From NCBI RefSeq assembly GCF_025370935.1, contig NC_133485.1, positions 16,530,157-16,594,156 of the forward strand: DNA of 64,000 nucleotides, written 5' to 3'. Each line of letters begins with the position of its first letter. Position 1 is the first letter of the stretch. Source of the stretch: Choristoneura fumiferana. Its lineage: Eukaryota > Arthropoda > Insecta > Lepidoptera > Tortricidae. The notes beneath the pieces were generated by a model. The model did not search any database. It was given only the letters and a program-made list of their open reading frames with translations, and was not told the origin of the DNA. Shown one piece after another: positions 42,061 to 52,233 of the stretch. The translations under genes were made by a program, and so were the position numbers.

Positions 42061-42767
42061 TAAAGCCGGGGTTATATTAGAGCCACGCCGCGTGTCGCAA
42101 CGCGTGGGATAGCAATCAGTTACATACATTTTGTATGAACGTGGTTACATTATGCCCTGATCACACGTACCGAGTAGAGTGGCGAGAGAGTGTCCTCGGC
42201 CGAGTGCTCGGTTCGTGTGTACTATGTGATGAGTACTCGGCCTAGTACTCGGCCGAGCAAAATAGCGAGCGAGTCACTCGGACCCTGGTTTGTTTACTAG
42301 GCCGAGTGCCCACCCCCGCAACTCCTCTCAGCATACCCCGCGCCGACTCGCTCGCCACTCGGCAGGTATGAACTCGTTCACTCGCCACTCGCCAGTCAGT
42401 AGCGTCGTCGTAGCGAGCGGCCGCGCAACCGCGTATAGGCCACTGTCACCAGGAAAATCAAAATGCGTGTAAACACCTACTCGCCCACCCTATTCTCTCG
42501 GCCGAGTACCAATTTGCTGTTTCGCCATGCTACTCGTCGCCGAGCGAGCTGACGCCACGCAGACCGCTCGATTCCGATCGGCGTGGGCTAGGTGGTAGGG
42601 GAAGTGACGCGTTGGCTCGTTCCGCGCTAGTATAATCACCACGTGGCTACGCGCATTCATACAAATTAATCAGCACGCGCGGCGACACGATGCTGTAGTA
42701 TAATCACAGCCCGTTGAGTCAGGCAGCGTTGAGACACGCGGCGTGGCTCTAATATAAGCCCGGCTTA
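42061..42767. mobile_element. Long inverted-repeat element with a GC-rich CTCGGCCGAG insert
   Basis: AAGCCGGGGTTATATTAGAG followed by CCACGCCGCGTGTC is mirrored by GACACGCGGCGTGG and CTCTAATATAAGCCCGGCTT at the right end. The interior (~42165-42530) is dense in ACTCGGCCGAGTACTC-type palindromes and CACTCGCC words with much higher GC than its surroundings, probably a second element nested inside. No ORF of note. Confidence 0.75.
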
Positions 42768-43287
42768 ACAGATGGCCGTTGGGGCTGAAAAGTATTTGAA
42801 AGACGACCGCGGATTGGGGCGTTTTCAAAAAAAGTGTACCCTTTTCGTTTTTTTCAAATTGTGGAAAAGATATGGTTTTTCCTACTCAGAATCAAAAGCA
42901 CAATCGATTCCGATAGTTTAAAACAATGTCCCCATTTTTTCATACAAAATTTTAAGTGTCAGTTTTGTCACGCCCATAAATAAATAAATAAAATAATAAA
43001 TGTCACGGGACAATTCACACCAATTGACCTAGTCCCAAAGTAAGCTTAGCAAAGCTTGTGTTATGGGTACTAAGGTACGGATAAATCCATATCCATACTA
43101 TCCATACTATCCATACTAATATTATAAATGCGAAAGTAACTCTGTCTGTCTGTCTGTCTGTCTGTCTGTTACGCTTTCACGCCTAAACCGCTGAACCGAT
43201 TTTGATGAAATTTGGTACAGAGATAGAATAGACCTTGGGAAAGAACATAGGCTACCTTTTATCGCAAAAAAGAGGCTTTAAGGGGTT

Positions 43288-43860
43288 GAAATAGGGGATG
43301 AAAGTTTATATGGTGGAAGTTCGTCGCTGTCAAAGATAAAACTATGAAACTTGGCATTTAGGCACTTAATAAGAAATAAGTCTATATTTGTTTGAGATTT
43401 TTTGAAAATTCGACCTGTGAGGGGATGAAATAGGGGATGAAAGTTTATGTGGAAGGTCGTCATTATCGAAGATAAATCGATGAATCTTTATTAAACTTGC
43501 CATTTCGGCACATGAAAAGAGATAAATAGATATTTGTTCGCACGTTTTTTAAAATTCTTCGTGTGAGGGGGTGAAATAGGGGTTGAAACTTTATATGGAA
43601 GATCATCATTGTCGAAGATAATTCGACGGTTCTTTATGAAATTTGGCATTTGGGCACGTGCTAAGAGATAAATACATATTTGTTCGCGCGTCTTTAAAAC
43701 TCTTCCTGTGAGGGGTGAAATAGGGGATGAAACTTTATATGGAAGATCGTCATTGTCGAAGATAAATCGATGGTTCTTTATGAAACTTGGCATTAGACTA
43801 CTTATAAGAAATAAATAGATATTTGTTCAAGCGTTTTTGAAAATTTTACCTGCGAGGGGA
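43288..43860. repeat. ~144-bp minisatellite, about four units
   Basis: GAAATAGGGGATGAAAGTTT recurs at 43288, 43427, 43573 and 43717, each followed by TCGAAGATAA, TTGGCATT and AGATATTTGTTC. It explains the repeated IIFDNDDLPYKVS words on the minus strand; no protein is implied. Confidence 0.9.
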
Positions 43861-43939
43861 TGTTAGCAGAGGAGATGATGCAATGTTAGTAGAGCCTTCT
43901 AAGCTCATAGGCAAAATGTACGCGATGTGGGGTCATTTT

Positions 43940-44225
43940 AGATGGCGTATTCACATAGACAGTCAGACATGAAAAATTATGATTTTCAGATTTTTCTTAT
44001 TAATTGTGCTATAAGAGCTACCTTTATGCAAAATTCCAAGTTTCTAGGACAGCCGGAAGTACCCTATAACTTTTTCTGTTAAGGCAATTGGTTTGGAAAC
44101 ACCTTTTTAATGACTGTAGCTTTTGATTGCCTTGACTTAGAGGTTTGATAGATGGACGGACGGATAGCAAAGTAATCCTATAAGAGTTCAATTTTTTTCC
44201 TTTTTAGGTACGGAACCCTAAAAAA
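43940..44225 (+). repeat. 'AAAGTAATCCTATAAG...GGTACGGAACCCTAAAAA' repeat
   Basis: GACAGTCAGACATGAAAAAT, GCAAAATTCCAAGTTTCTAG, GACGGACGGATAGCAAAG and GTACGGAACCCTAAAAA. Related sequence at 55080-55320 and 59700-60275. Either a further insertion inside the Helitron or captured sequence. Confidence 0.6.
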
Positions 44226-45097
44226 CATTTGCTCCAGCGCTTTTCGAATTTCAACCTATTTACTTGAAAATATGGGGATAAAAGTTCTTAAGGAATTCCA
44301 AACAAATTACTACATATAAGTATATTTATCGGAATTATGTGTAGCTATGCTTAGTAAAAATGCCGTCTTAATTATAATCCTACCCTCCTAACTTACAATA
44401 AAGGACGTAAGGTGTCAAGAGTTCACTATGAAGAATTAGTCCTTTGGTGTTGGCAGGGTAGAATACACGTCGTATTGCTAAATTGTAGCTACCCGCAAAA
44501 TATTTATGTTTTACCAAAGAACATCGGGTGGATGGATGGATGGAAGAACAAAAAAAATAGTTTATATTTATAGCAATGTATTAAAATAGGTTATTTTCGG
44601 TAAACCGTAGAAGTTTCTATGTACTATTATTGGCAGAATAGGTATCCTAAATAAATTAAATACTTCCCAAAATTACTATTCCACGCGGACGCAGTCGCGG
44701 GCAAAAGCTAGTATAATTATATAGATAGATACATACTTAATTACATATTAAGCACCCAAGACCCGAGAACAAACATACGTATTTTTCATACAAATATCTG
44801 CTCCGGCACGGGAATCGAACCCGGGACCTCAAGCTTCGTAGTCAGGTTCTCTAACCACTAGGCCCTCTGGTCGTCTGGCCCATACTTGAGCGTATGAAGA
44901 AAATGTCCCAAAACTGAAAATTTTTATTGGGGACATTTTTTAAACTATCGGAATCGATTGTGCTCTTGATTCTGAGTAGAAAAAAAAACATATTTTTTCC
45001 AAAAATTCAAAAAAAAGCAAGGGTACACTTTTTTTTTAAAACGCCCATTGGAAAATGTAGCATGGAACGTCCACCGACGAGATGGACGGACGACCTG

Positions 45098-45232
45098 TGG
45101 CCATATTGTCTAACGCTTTGACGTTCGCGATCGCAATCACCATCACTTTCTACCCTTATACTTTACCGTGTGACAGAAAGATGGTGAAAACGATTGTGAT
45201 TTTATGTGTGCTAGAGTTAAACAATAAGATCT
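45098..45232. mobile_element. 135-bp MITE with CTG duplication
   Basis: CTG at 45095-45097 and 45233-45235. Ends TGGCCATATTGTCTAACG and CTAGAGTTAAACAATAAGAT are inverted repeats. GCGATCGCAATCACC resembles the interior of 4039-4156. Confidence 0.8.
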
Positions 45233-45347
45233 CTGGTTAAAGCCGCAGGTTCACGGTGGATGCAGGTCACTTCCAACTGGAGGCCGATGTCCAAAAGTAC
45301 ACGTCCTAACGGCTGGGATGATGGTGAAGATAAACGTTTGTTTAGGT

Positions 45348-45572
45348 CAGTGTTTTGTGGGATGCAACCCCCGGGGGTCGCCGATGCCCTTTAAGGGAGT
45401 CGCACTATCTTTCAAATACTCTCACCGTTATTGTGTAAGATTATTGATTATTCAATGTTTTTTAATCAAAGTAAGATAATACAAATAACTGTAAGTGGAG
45501 ATAAGCAAGGGGACGTCAAATATTTTTCAAACCAAGGGGGGGCCGGGTTCTCAAAAAGTTTGAAAAACACTG
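45348..45572. mobile_element. hAT-like MITE, 225 bp
   Basis: Ends CAGTGTTTTGTGGGATGC and AAAGTTTGAAAAACACTG. Flanks GTTTAGGT and GTTTACAT agree at 6 of 8 positions. The interior matches 59870-60107 (CACCGTTATTGTGTAAGAT, ATAATACAAATAACTGTA). Confidence 0.82.
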
Positions 45573-45629
45573 GTTTACATGTACTTATCACATTTTCTGT
45601 ATTGTAATCATTTTTAACATTATTATCCA

Positions 45630-46090
45630 AGCCTATTAGGACCCACTGCTAGGCGAAGGCCTCCTCTCAGAATTAGAGGGCTGGCCATGGTTTCCACCAG
45701 TGGCGTAGCTACCAAGGGGCTAGGCGGGGCAGTGCCCCGGGGCCCTCAAGCTCAGGGGGCCCTCGAAATTCTGCTTTATAGCTGATGATAAAGTTGCTTA
45801 GCATTTTTAAAGTATTTGTATATATATTGATTTTTCTTCAATAAACCTTACCAATTTTGATAGCAGTGGGCCCCATTTTTTTATTTGCTCAGAGCCCTAG
45901 GTTACCTAGCTACGCCACTGGTTTCCACGCGGGTCCAGAGCAAATTGGGAACTTCACACACTTCATTGAATTGCTTCGCAGGTTTATGCAACCTCCTCTC
46001 GCTATTTTCCACCTTAAAGCTTGTGGTAAATTTCAAATGTAATTTTGCATGTGAATTTTGAAAAATTCAGGGGTGTGAGCCGGGGAAAAG
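45630..46090 (+). mobile_element. SINE-like 'CCACTGCTAGGCGAAGG' repeat, interrupted
   Basis: ACCCACTGCTAGGCGAAGGC, CAGAATTAGAGGGCTGG, then after the hAT-like insert ACGCGGGTCCAGAGCAAATT, TTGAATTGCTTCGCAGG, TTGTGGTAAATTTCAAATG and GGTGTGAGCCGGGG. Same family as 11331-11500. Confidence 0.7.
45698..45920. mobile_element. hAT-like MITE, 223 bp, perfect 8-bp duplication
   Basis: GTTTCCAC at 45690-45697 and 45921-45928. Terminal inverted repeats CAGTGGCGTAGCTAC and GTAGCTACGCCACTG-type (TAGCTACGCCACTG). GC-rich subtermini GGCCCTC. No ORF. Confidence 0.93.
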
Positions 46091-46099
46091 AATACTAAC

Positions 46100-47300
46100 T
46101 AACTATTGCGACACTCATCTCCCCTCTCTAAAATATTGTCGCCTGCGACGAGGCAGGCAGGCACTTGTCCCACCGCCGACGATGAGCGAGAAGCGAGTAG
46201 AGCGAGTAACTAGAAACGAGAGAGTGAGCAGCGAGAAGCGAGTGTAGTTTTGTCGCTGGCTGTAAGCGAGTGTTCGAGTGCGACGGGCGATTACTCGCTC
46301 CACTCGACTCGCTCGCGCGGGGCGGCCGCCAAGCTGACATCGCTGAGCGAGTATCTATAGCTCAGCGAGTTTTATAGCTCTTGTCGCTGCGACAAAAAGT
46401 GTAAGAGCGAGTTCTCGCCGACAGTGTGAACAGCCAGCGATCAACTATTAATATATGTGTCTCTTTTACTCACACAGGATCTTATATCTTTTGTTCGTTT
46501 CTTGAGCGAGAAACTAGTCGATAGCTAATCGTTTCCTCGCTGGCGGTGATACAACTGCACGAGTCAAGTCATACCGCGCTTGCGTCACACGGATGTCAGT
46601 ACTCACTCACTGCGTGCGCGTCTTGTAAATTGTTTCTAATATTATTATTATACTTTGTTAGATGCGAAACTTGTGAAAGTAATTGCCCAGAGAATAAAAA
46701 TGGTTCGCTATTGTTCGGTATCACATAATTTTTTGGATAATTTGTTTAATATCTGGGCATTCAGAGTGGGTATTAACAACTCATTCAACAAATAAGAAAA
46801 CGTAACCACTTTCAACGACGTCATACTTATACAAACCCATCTTATCATCATTATAACTACAAAATTGAGTGACGACGAGCGGGGCGGCGGCAGCGAGTGA
46901 CGGCCCTACATAGTTTAGGCTCACATTTGGCGCGTGTACAGACGTTATGTTGTTTATGTAGTAGTAGCAGGCTATCTCGCGCGGGCGGTTGTATGGACTG
47001 TCACGGGCCTGGCCGGGGTTTGAACTCGCGATTTTTATTATTGTCATTTATTTTAATTTCTTTTTCATTATAAATTACTTTCCTAGCCCGATTGAGCTAT
47101 ATTGGAGATCGCTTGTAGGAACGCTTCCGAAATGCCGCAACAGAGGAAATTCCGGACAAAACCACCGAACATAATGTTACTGGAAGTGAATGCCACTCGC
47201 GTATCTACAAATCTACAAGGTCTCCGGAATAATGACGTTTGAAAAAAATCGCTATCAAGTACGTGTAGTGCGAGACTCGTGCTGCTGAGCAAACGTGAAA
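46100..47300. other. CG-rich GAGCGAG/CTCGC region, probably decayed DNA element
   Basis: 46150-46440 is dense in GCGAG words on both strands. Related GCAGCGAGTGACGG and GAGTGACGACGAGCGGGGCG recur at ~46870-46905. TTTGAACTCGCGA at 47018 looks like a SINE B-box fragment. Frames here lack known motifs. Confidence 0.4.
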
Positions 47301-47519
47301 CTACACTAACCCCGTTTCACTATCGATTGATTAAATTTATCTGACGGATAAATGTGATGCCGTCTCTGTTTGTTTTGTTCGCATAGATGGAGACGGCAGC
47401 GTGAATACGCTATTTGTAATTTTTTATAGACATATATTAGAAATTAAAACTTGACAACTCATGTTATAGAACAGAAAATCAATTTTAAGCTACCTTTGCA
47501 TAGAACAGAGTTGGAAAGG
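47301..47519. other. Repeat remnant
   Basis: GATGCCGTCTCTGTTTGTTT and ATGGAGACGGCAGCG near 47355-47400 are inverted; the first is shared with 31940. Confidence 0.4.
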
Positions 47520-47600
47520 TTTGAAATTCAAGATTAGACAGAGGAGGAAATACCTTCTTGCGTTCGACATCATATGCAAGTAGCCATTATATTTGCTGCA
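47520..47600 (+). repeat. 'TTTGAAATTCAAGATTAGACAG' repeat
   Basis: Second copy of 29150-29260. Confidence 0.6.
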
Positions 47601-47844
47601 TAGAATAAAGCGTTTAAATTTAGAAAAAGACAGATACATAAATAGATTTTTCAAAAATCACTATAAATCCAATTTATATATTAATATTTTACATTTACAC
47701 AGAATATATCAAAATCATAAGTTGTCTAATATAGTACCTATTGATTCTAAACGCTCATGTCGCTTCCAGCATCGATCTATAGCAACAACTAATAACGTTA
47801 GCAGTTGTAGTAATAGATCACCGACTCAGTGACAAATAAAGACG

Positions 47845-47960
47845 GATCGCGCCGCAATATTGCCGAGTGTCGGTTCGGTGCCGGCCGAGGTACGTGTTTA
47901 CGGTGTGCGTGGGTTTGAAGTAGGCCGGTCCCAGGTTTTAATTTAGACGAAAGTGTTTTG
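47845..47960 (+). promoter_or_regulatory. Small CpG-rich island, possible promoter or 5' exon
   Basis: GATCGCGCCGCAATATTGCC, GTCGGTTCGGTGCCGGCCG then AGGTACGTGTTTACGGTGTG. A GAG/GTACGTG word could be a splice donor, and TCAGTGAC at 47826 resembles an arthropod initiator. No repeat match within the window. Speculative. Confidence 0.2.
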
Positions 47961-48051
47961 AACGTGATAACGTGCCAGTGACGTATCGAACAAATTCCTT
48001 TACCAAGCGTTCATTGTTAGTTTTATGACTCAAAATATCTTTGGATGCTAT

Positions 48052-48300
48052 TTTTAACCCCCGATGCAAAAAGGGGTGCTATAAGTTTGACCGCTATGTG
48101 TGACTGTGTGTCAGTCTGTGGCACCGTATTTCTTAAAAAACTGGACTGGATTTGTTTTTCTTTTATTTAAAATCAAGTTTTCTAACGATGGTTCTTAGAC
48201 ATGTTTCATCAAAATTGGTTTAGCCGTTTTTGAAATATTGAACTTTGAAGTGACAAAGTCGGGGGTTTTCTAACTTTTAGTTGGATAAGTTAAGTTATAT
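48052..48300 (+). repeat. Single-arm 'CCCCGACGC' repeat
   Basis: TTTTTAACCCCCGATGCAAA to TTAGTTGGATAAGTTAAG. Confidence 0.8.
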
Positions 48301-49039
48301 TCGCCATTAGTCGGAAATTTATGATTTTCAACAGGTCCCGACTAATGAACTTTAAGTTACTTGAGAGAGTTCTAGATTACTAGACTGGTTTTTAATTTCG
48401 AGTTTTTATTAAAAGTATTTTTTCCGTCCTTTTTTTCTGATTTTATAAAAATTGTAACTGAACCCTTTAACCCTTTCGTTTCGGATAAGACGTAAACAAA
48501 ATCTACCCAGTTTGCCAAGTTCAGTGAAATGATATCGGCTCCTCATTCCTGTAGGTGAGCTCGTACACAGAAATGATGCTCATACGTCCGAAAGGCGATT
48601 TGACTCGGCTAAAACCCAAACCATGCGACGGTCAATTAGATAACAGTTAAAATTATAATATCACTGAGGGTAGTTTTATATTATGATTTTATAAAACATG
48701 TTAAAAGTAACAGTAGCGTATATTTTTTATTTACATATTTACACTTTCTGTGTCCTTCTTATCTATTTATATTTGTTACGAAAAATTAATCTATTAAATT
48801 CAACTTTTATTGATTTAATAGTGAGCTTACTATTTTTATCACATATTTTACCTGCACATTTATAATTTTTTTAAAACTAACAGTTTAATAATAAAAGGCG
48901 TCACGATTATCACGTCCCGTCACCATACGAACATAATACAAAAAAAAAACATATAAACCGAAACTAAAAGAAATAAACCATTAATTAATTAAAATTTTTG
49001 GTCTTCTATTTCTTTCGGTTTCGTCACAAACAAGCAATT
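48301..49039. other. About 740 bp with no recognised feature
   Basis: AT-rich, no signatures. Confidence 0.5.
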
Positions 49040-49915
49040 TCTTTTTCAACGAAACAGGACCGTCGCAAAATTGACACTCTGGAAATGTGGTGTTGGAGAC
49101 GCCCGCTCAGAATACCGTGGACTGCGCACCGCACCAATGTTTCGATCCTCAAAGAGCGCGACCGAGCTAGGTATTCGTTTGGGATATTGCTGTCTTTATC
49201 GCTCGTGACATAAGCGCTCGCAGCTGTTCCCCCCCATGCCTTCCGCAACGACGTCCGTAATTTATATCGAGATAGCTGTAGGCTTTTTAAGATTTGGAAG
49301 GTTGATTTTTGGGTTTCGTTGTCCTCATATTTTACGAAAAGTATAGCACAGAAATCAATGATATTTTACAATCAAGATATTCATTATATTATAATGAATG
49401 TTTCTAGGGCTGTGGTTTTTTCGATTTTTGTAAAAATGCTTTATTAGTCTGTAATTCTCGTGCAAAGTTGACATCTTTTTTTGTCGACTTTTGAGCTCCT
49501 GTAATTCTGACATTACACATTTATATGAAAATCTGAAAAACCAGAGGCATAGATAATTACGTCTACAAAATTTCATCTATTTCTGTTGCCTAGTTTTCAA
49601 ATGAGACCGGGACCACGTTTGTATGGAAAATGGAACGAAGAGACTTCTCTTAACATTCAAGAGAGATTATCGTCAACTGTGCAAATACGAATCCTCAAGT
49701 TCTTTGGACACATCCCGTAATGAGGACTCCATGGAACGGTTTGTGGTGCAGGGGAAAGTCGAGGGCAAAAGATCTCGCGAACGCTCTCCGACACGGTGGA
49801 CAGATCTCATCAAATCTGTGACGCACTCTAATATAAACGATTGCTCCCACTCTGCCAGACATCGGGCTACTTGGCGACGCGTCGCGTGAGCAGCAGTGGC
49901 ACAGGAATCGATCGA
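49040..49915 (+). pseudogene. LINE reverse-transcriptase tail, split by an insertion
   Basis: 49056-49160 encodes RQDRRKIDTLEMWCWRR, PLRIPWTAHRTNVSIL. 49630-49889 continues with LNIQERLSSTVQIRILKFFG (other frame), then NEDSMERFVVQGKVEGKRSR and SPTRWTDLIKS. This is the C-terminal tail of a different LINE from the YVQQWT elements. The piece between (~49165-49625) starts AGCGCGACCGAGCTAGG and ends GGGACCACGTTTGTATGG, an inserted repeat. Confidence 0.8.
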
Positions 49916-50770
49916 CCGAAGCATGACCACGGCCACTCTGTCAAGAGTGAACGACTAAGAGGAAGAGAATTTTAATGATGGATTTAAAAAAAATGGAACA
50001 TTTGGAGAATAAATCAAACATGTATATTGAAAAAGTCTGAACTCCGCCTACGTATTCAAGTTGTTAGAGCAAGCTCAAGGAAGGGTTGTATCAACAGCGA
50101 CCACCGGCTCTCAGCGCCGCCTGCGGAGTTACTCAGTAAATCAAGGGGCAGGTTGAACTACTCCGGTTTAACTATGGACGATAAAATAAAATCGCAAATA
50201 AAATTAAAAAAAATTGTCGCTGTCTCTCACTTTAAAAATGATCCTCATGTGGAGTCAAAAAACCTCCTCGAGTTTCCCTGGGCGCAAAAGTGCCCATCAC
50301 ACTTGCCGCGTTACCACGCTGAATAGAAAAGCACCCGCGCGAGCGTCAGATCCTCACTCCCTAATTTGACGCCCTATCTTCCTAACGAAGGCTTTAAACC
50401 CTGACCCCCAACACCCTGTTGTCTCCAGCCAGGCCAAGAGCACTCCGTCACATTTTTCTACGATACCCACAGTAAGAAATGGGTTCGTCGTACTATTGTA
50501 AAGAAAACTAAAGGTTAAACTTAAGGTTTAAGTTAAAAGCTGTTTAACCGAGCGCAGTTCCACTAGGCCTTGCCGCAAACAAATAAAGACAGATGGCCAG
50601 TGCTTTATTGGTTGAGTGTACGTACGACTAAATAAACTATCGGTTACGGTGCTACTGGGCCGTTAGAATCGATTAGTTTCACGAACCGGTACATTATTGC
50701 AAACTGCTACGTATGTACGTAATCGAATAATGTTTGCAAGTTATAATATAAATTTGTCATAATTTTTAAA
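49916..50770. other. About 850 bp, nothing firm
   Basis: Frames up to 99 codons but without recognisable domain; no repeat family I know. Confidence 0.45.
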
Positions 50771-50976
50771 TCACTAATATTATAAATGCGAAAGTTTGTA
50801 AGTCCGTTTGTTTGTTTACCTCTTCACGTCTAAACCGCTGCACCGATTTAGATGAAATTCGGTGTACAGATAGTTTGAGTCCCAGGGAAGGTCATAGGAT
50901 AATTTTTATCCCGGATATTGCATAGTAGCGATAAATAAATCCTACACGAACGGAGTCACGGGCGGTTACCCGCTTG
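50771..50976 (+). mobile_element. Helitron-like element, 206 bp
   Basis: A then TCACTAATATTATAAATGCG at the start; CGGAGTCACGGGCGG...CCGCTTG at the end, where CTTG replaces CTAG, followed by T. Confidence 0.8.
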
Positions 50977-51119
50977 TTACTTATGATTGTTTTCCCGTCG
51001 AAACTGAATTAGAAAGAGAAATAAGATGATCGTGATGAGAAGAAAAGAAACATGTTTTTTATTTAAACGGCAGAGGACTAGAGCCCTAGTTTCATGGCTT
51101 AAAGTTTCATGGCTTAATC

Positions 51120-51335
51120 ATAATCATCATCATATCAGCTGCAGCATTGTTGTACATAGGCCTCCCCGATAGACCTCCAGTTGCTTCGGTTGGCAGCGGC
51201 CTGCATCCTCCGTGAATCCGCAGCTTTAACCAGGTCATCCCTCCATCTTGTTGGTGGACGTCCTTCGCTGCGCTAGCCAATCCGCGGTCTCCATTTGAGA
51301 ACTATCCGGCCCCAATGGCCATGGCCTGATTGGCA
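51120..51335 (-). mobile_element. RTE-like LINE 3' end
   Basis: ATCATCATCAT, CTGCAGCATTGTTGTACATAG reversed, TTGCTTCGGTTGGCAGCGGC and AACCAGGTCATCCCTCCATC; minus orientation, truncated at CCCCAATGGCCATGG. Confidence 0.8.
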
Positions 51336-51419
51336 ACCGAACTATGCACACGCTTAAATTCAAGAACACGCGTTTTATCAAAGTACTCCAAAATAGCATA
51401 TTTCATCAAAATAGATATA

Positions 51420-51660
51420 AAATTAGTATATATCACGGGACATTTCACACCAATTGACCTAGTCCCAAAATAAGCTTAGCAAAGCTTGTGTTATGGGTAC
51501 TAAGCAACGGATAAATATACTTAAATACATATTAAACACCCAAGACCCGAGAACAAACAATCGTATTTTCCATAAAAATATCTGCCCCGACACGGGAATC
51601 GAACCCGGGACCTCAAGCTTCGTAGTCAGGTTCTCTAACCGCTAGGCCATCTGGTCGTCT
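51420..51660 (-). mobile_element. tRNA-derived SINE, nearly complete
   Basis: The minus strand begins AGACGACCAGATGGCCTAGC then GGTTAGAGAACCTGACTACG and CCCGGGTTCGATTCCCGTG (A- and B-box regions), ending near CCGTGATATA. The clearest head of the family in the window. Confidence 0.88.
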
Positions 51661-51696
51661 AAAATCTTGAGAGCAATTTCCAATTGTATGTAAATA

Positions 51697-51903
51697 CTAG
51701 CTTTTGCCCGCGGCTTCGCCCACGTGGAATTAGGTTATCGCGCGCTGTTCCCTCGGGAACTGTGTATATTTCGGGATAAAAAATAGCCTAAGTCACTCTC
51801 GGGCCCATAAATCTCTATGCCAAAAATCACGTCGATCCGTCGCTCTGTTTCATACATACAAACATACAAACACACACTTTCGCATTTATAATATTAGTAT
51901 GGA
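51697..51903 (-). mobile_element. Helitron-like element, 207 bp
   Basis: Plus strand A|CTAGCTTTTGCCCGCGG ... ATAATATTAGTATGGA|T, so both ends and the A/T site are intact. (ACAAACATACAA) inside. Confidence 0.88.
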
Positions 51904-51985
51904 TTTACACTGACGGATAACGAAATGTTCCTTAGACAGCACCGAATACTAATCTTAAGAAAAAAAGTAGGTCTTACTTGTAGGA

Positions 51986-52233
51986 GGGCCAATCAACTAT
52001 TTTACCGACACTTTGGGCGTCTCCCGCGTTACCAAAATTGTCTCTGGTGTTACCAAAAAATCGTACTTCCGACAAAATATTTCACGGTTTGATAGGTTGA
52101 ACTTACGTAGGATGTTATGTATTCATGTACACCATCTATTAAATTACAGAAAAACATGTTTACTTGCAAAAATCTGCAATTGTTTGAAAAATGTCGCGGA
52201 CAGATTAGTGTCGGTAAAAAAGTTGATTGGCCC
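51986..52233. mobile_element. MITE with 26-bp inverted ends
   Basis: GGGCCAATCAACTATTTTAC (51986) and GTAAAAAAGTTGATTGGCCC (ending 52233) extend to CGACAC/GTGTCG with one mismatch in 26. 248 bp. Target duplication not evident. The 100-codon frame across it is not a gene. Confidence 0.85.

Larger units (their letters stand above)
43086..44711 (+). mobile_element. 1626-bp Helitron-like element with exact A/T insertion
   Basis: Starts TCCATATCCATACTATCC... TAATATTATAAATG and ends CGCGGGCAAAAGCTAG. It splits the SINE sequence GGATAAA^TATAATTATATAG exactly between A (43085) and T (44712) without duplication, as Helitrons do. TC and CTAG termini fit. The interior is filled with a ~144-bp minisatellite and another repeat; no Rep/helicase ORF, so it is non-autonomous. 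Confidence 0.92.
42979..44877 (-). mobile_element. tRNA-derived SINE split by a Helitron
   Basis: GCCCATA at 42972-42978 and at 44878-44884 is its target duplication. The minus strand runs from the head (GACGACCAGAGGGCCTAGTG, CCCGGGTTCGATTCCCG) at 44877 down to 44712, then from 43085 to the AATAAATAAATTTAT-type tail at 42979. Confidence 0.92.
42818..45046. mobile_element. Foldback MITE split by a SINE
   Basis: Left part GGCGTTTTCAAAAAAAGTGT to GTCACGCCCATA, right part ATACTTGAGCGTATG to GTACACTTTTTTTTAAAACG CCC. The same order as the unbroken copy 13977-14266. ATTGG appears on both outer sides as a possible duplication. Confidence 0.88.
42771..45335 (+). mobile_element. RTE-like LINE 3' end, host of a nested insertion stack
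   Basis: LINE pieces are 42771-42817 (GATGGCCGTTGGGGCTGAA to CGCGGATTGG), 45047-45097 (ACGTCCACCGACGAGATGG to GACGACCTG) and 45233-45335 (GGTTAAAGCCGCAGG, CACGGTGGATGCAGG, ACGGCTGGGATGATGGTGA). Joined in thought they follow the order of 24350-24550. The first break holds a foldback MITE, the second a small MITE. Confidence 0.9.

Noticed and set aside
43491..43793. 100-codon minus frame with repeated FDNDDLPYKVS
   Set aside because: Produced by the 144-bp minisatellite inside a Helitron; no start context or known domain.
51580..51660. Possible tRNA gene on the minus strand
   Set aside because: A- and B-box-like sequence is followed by the SINE body found in five copies in the window.
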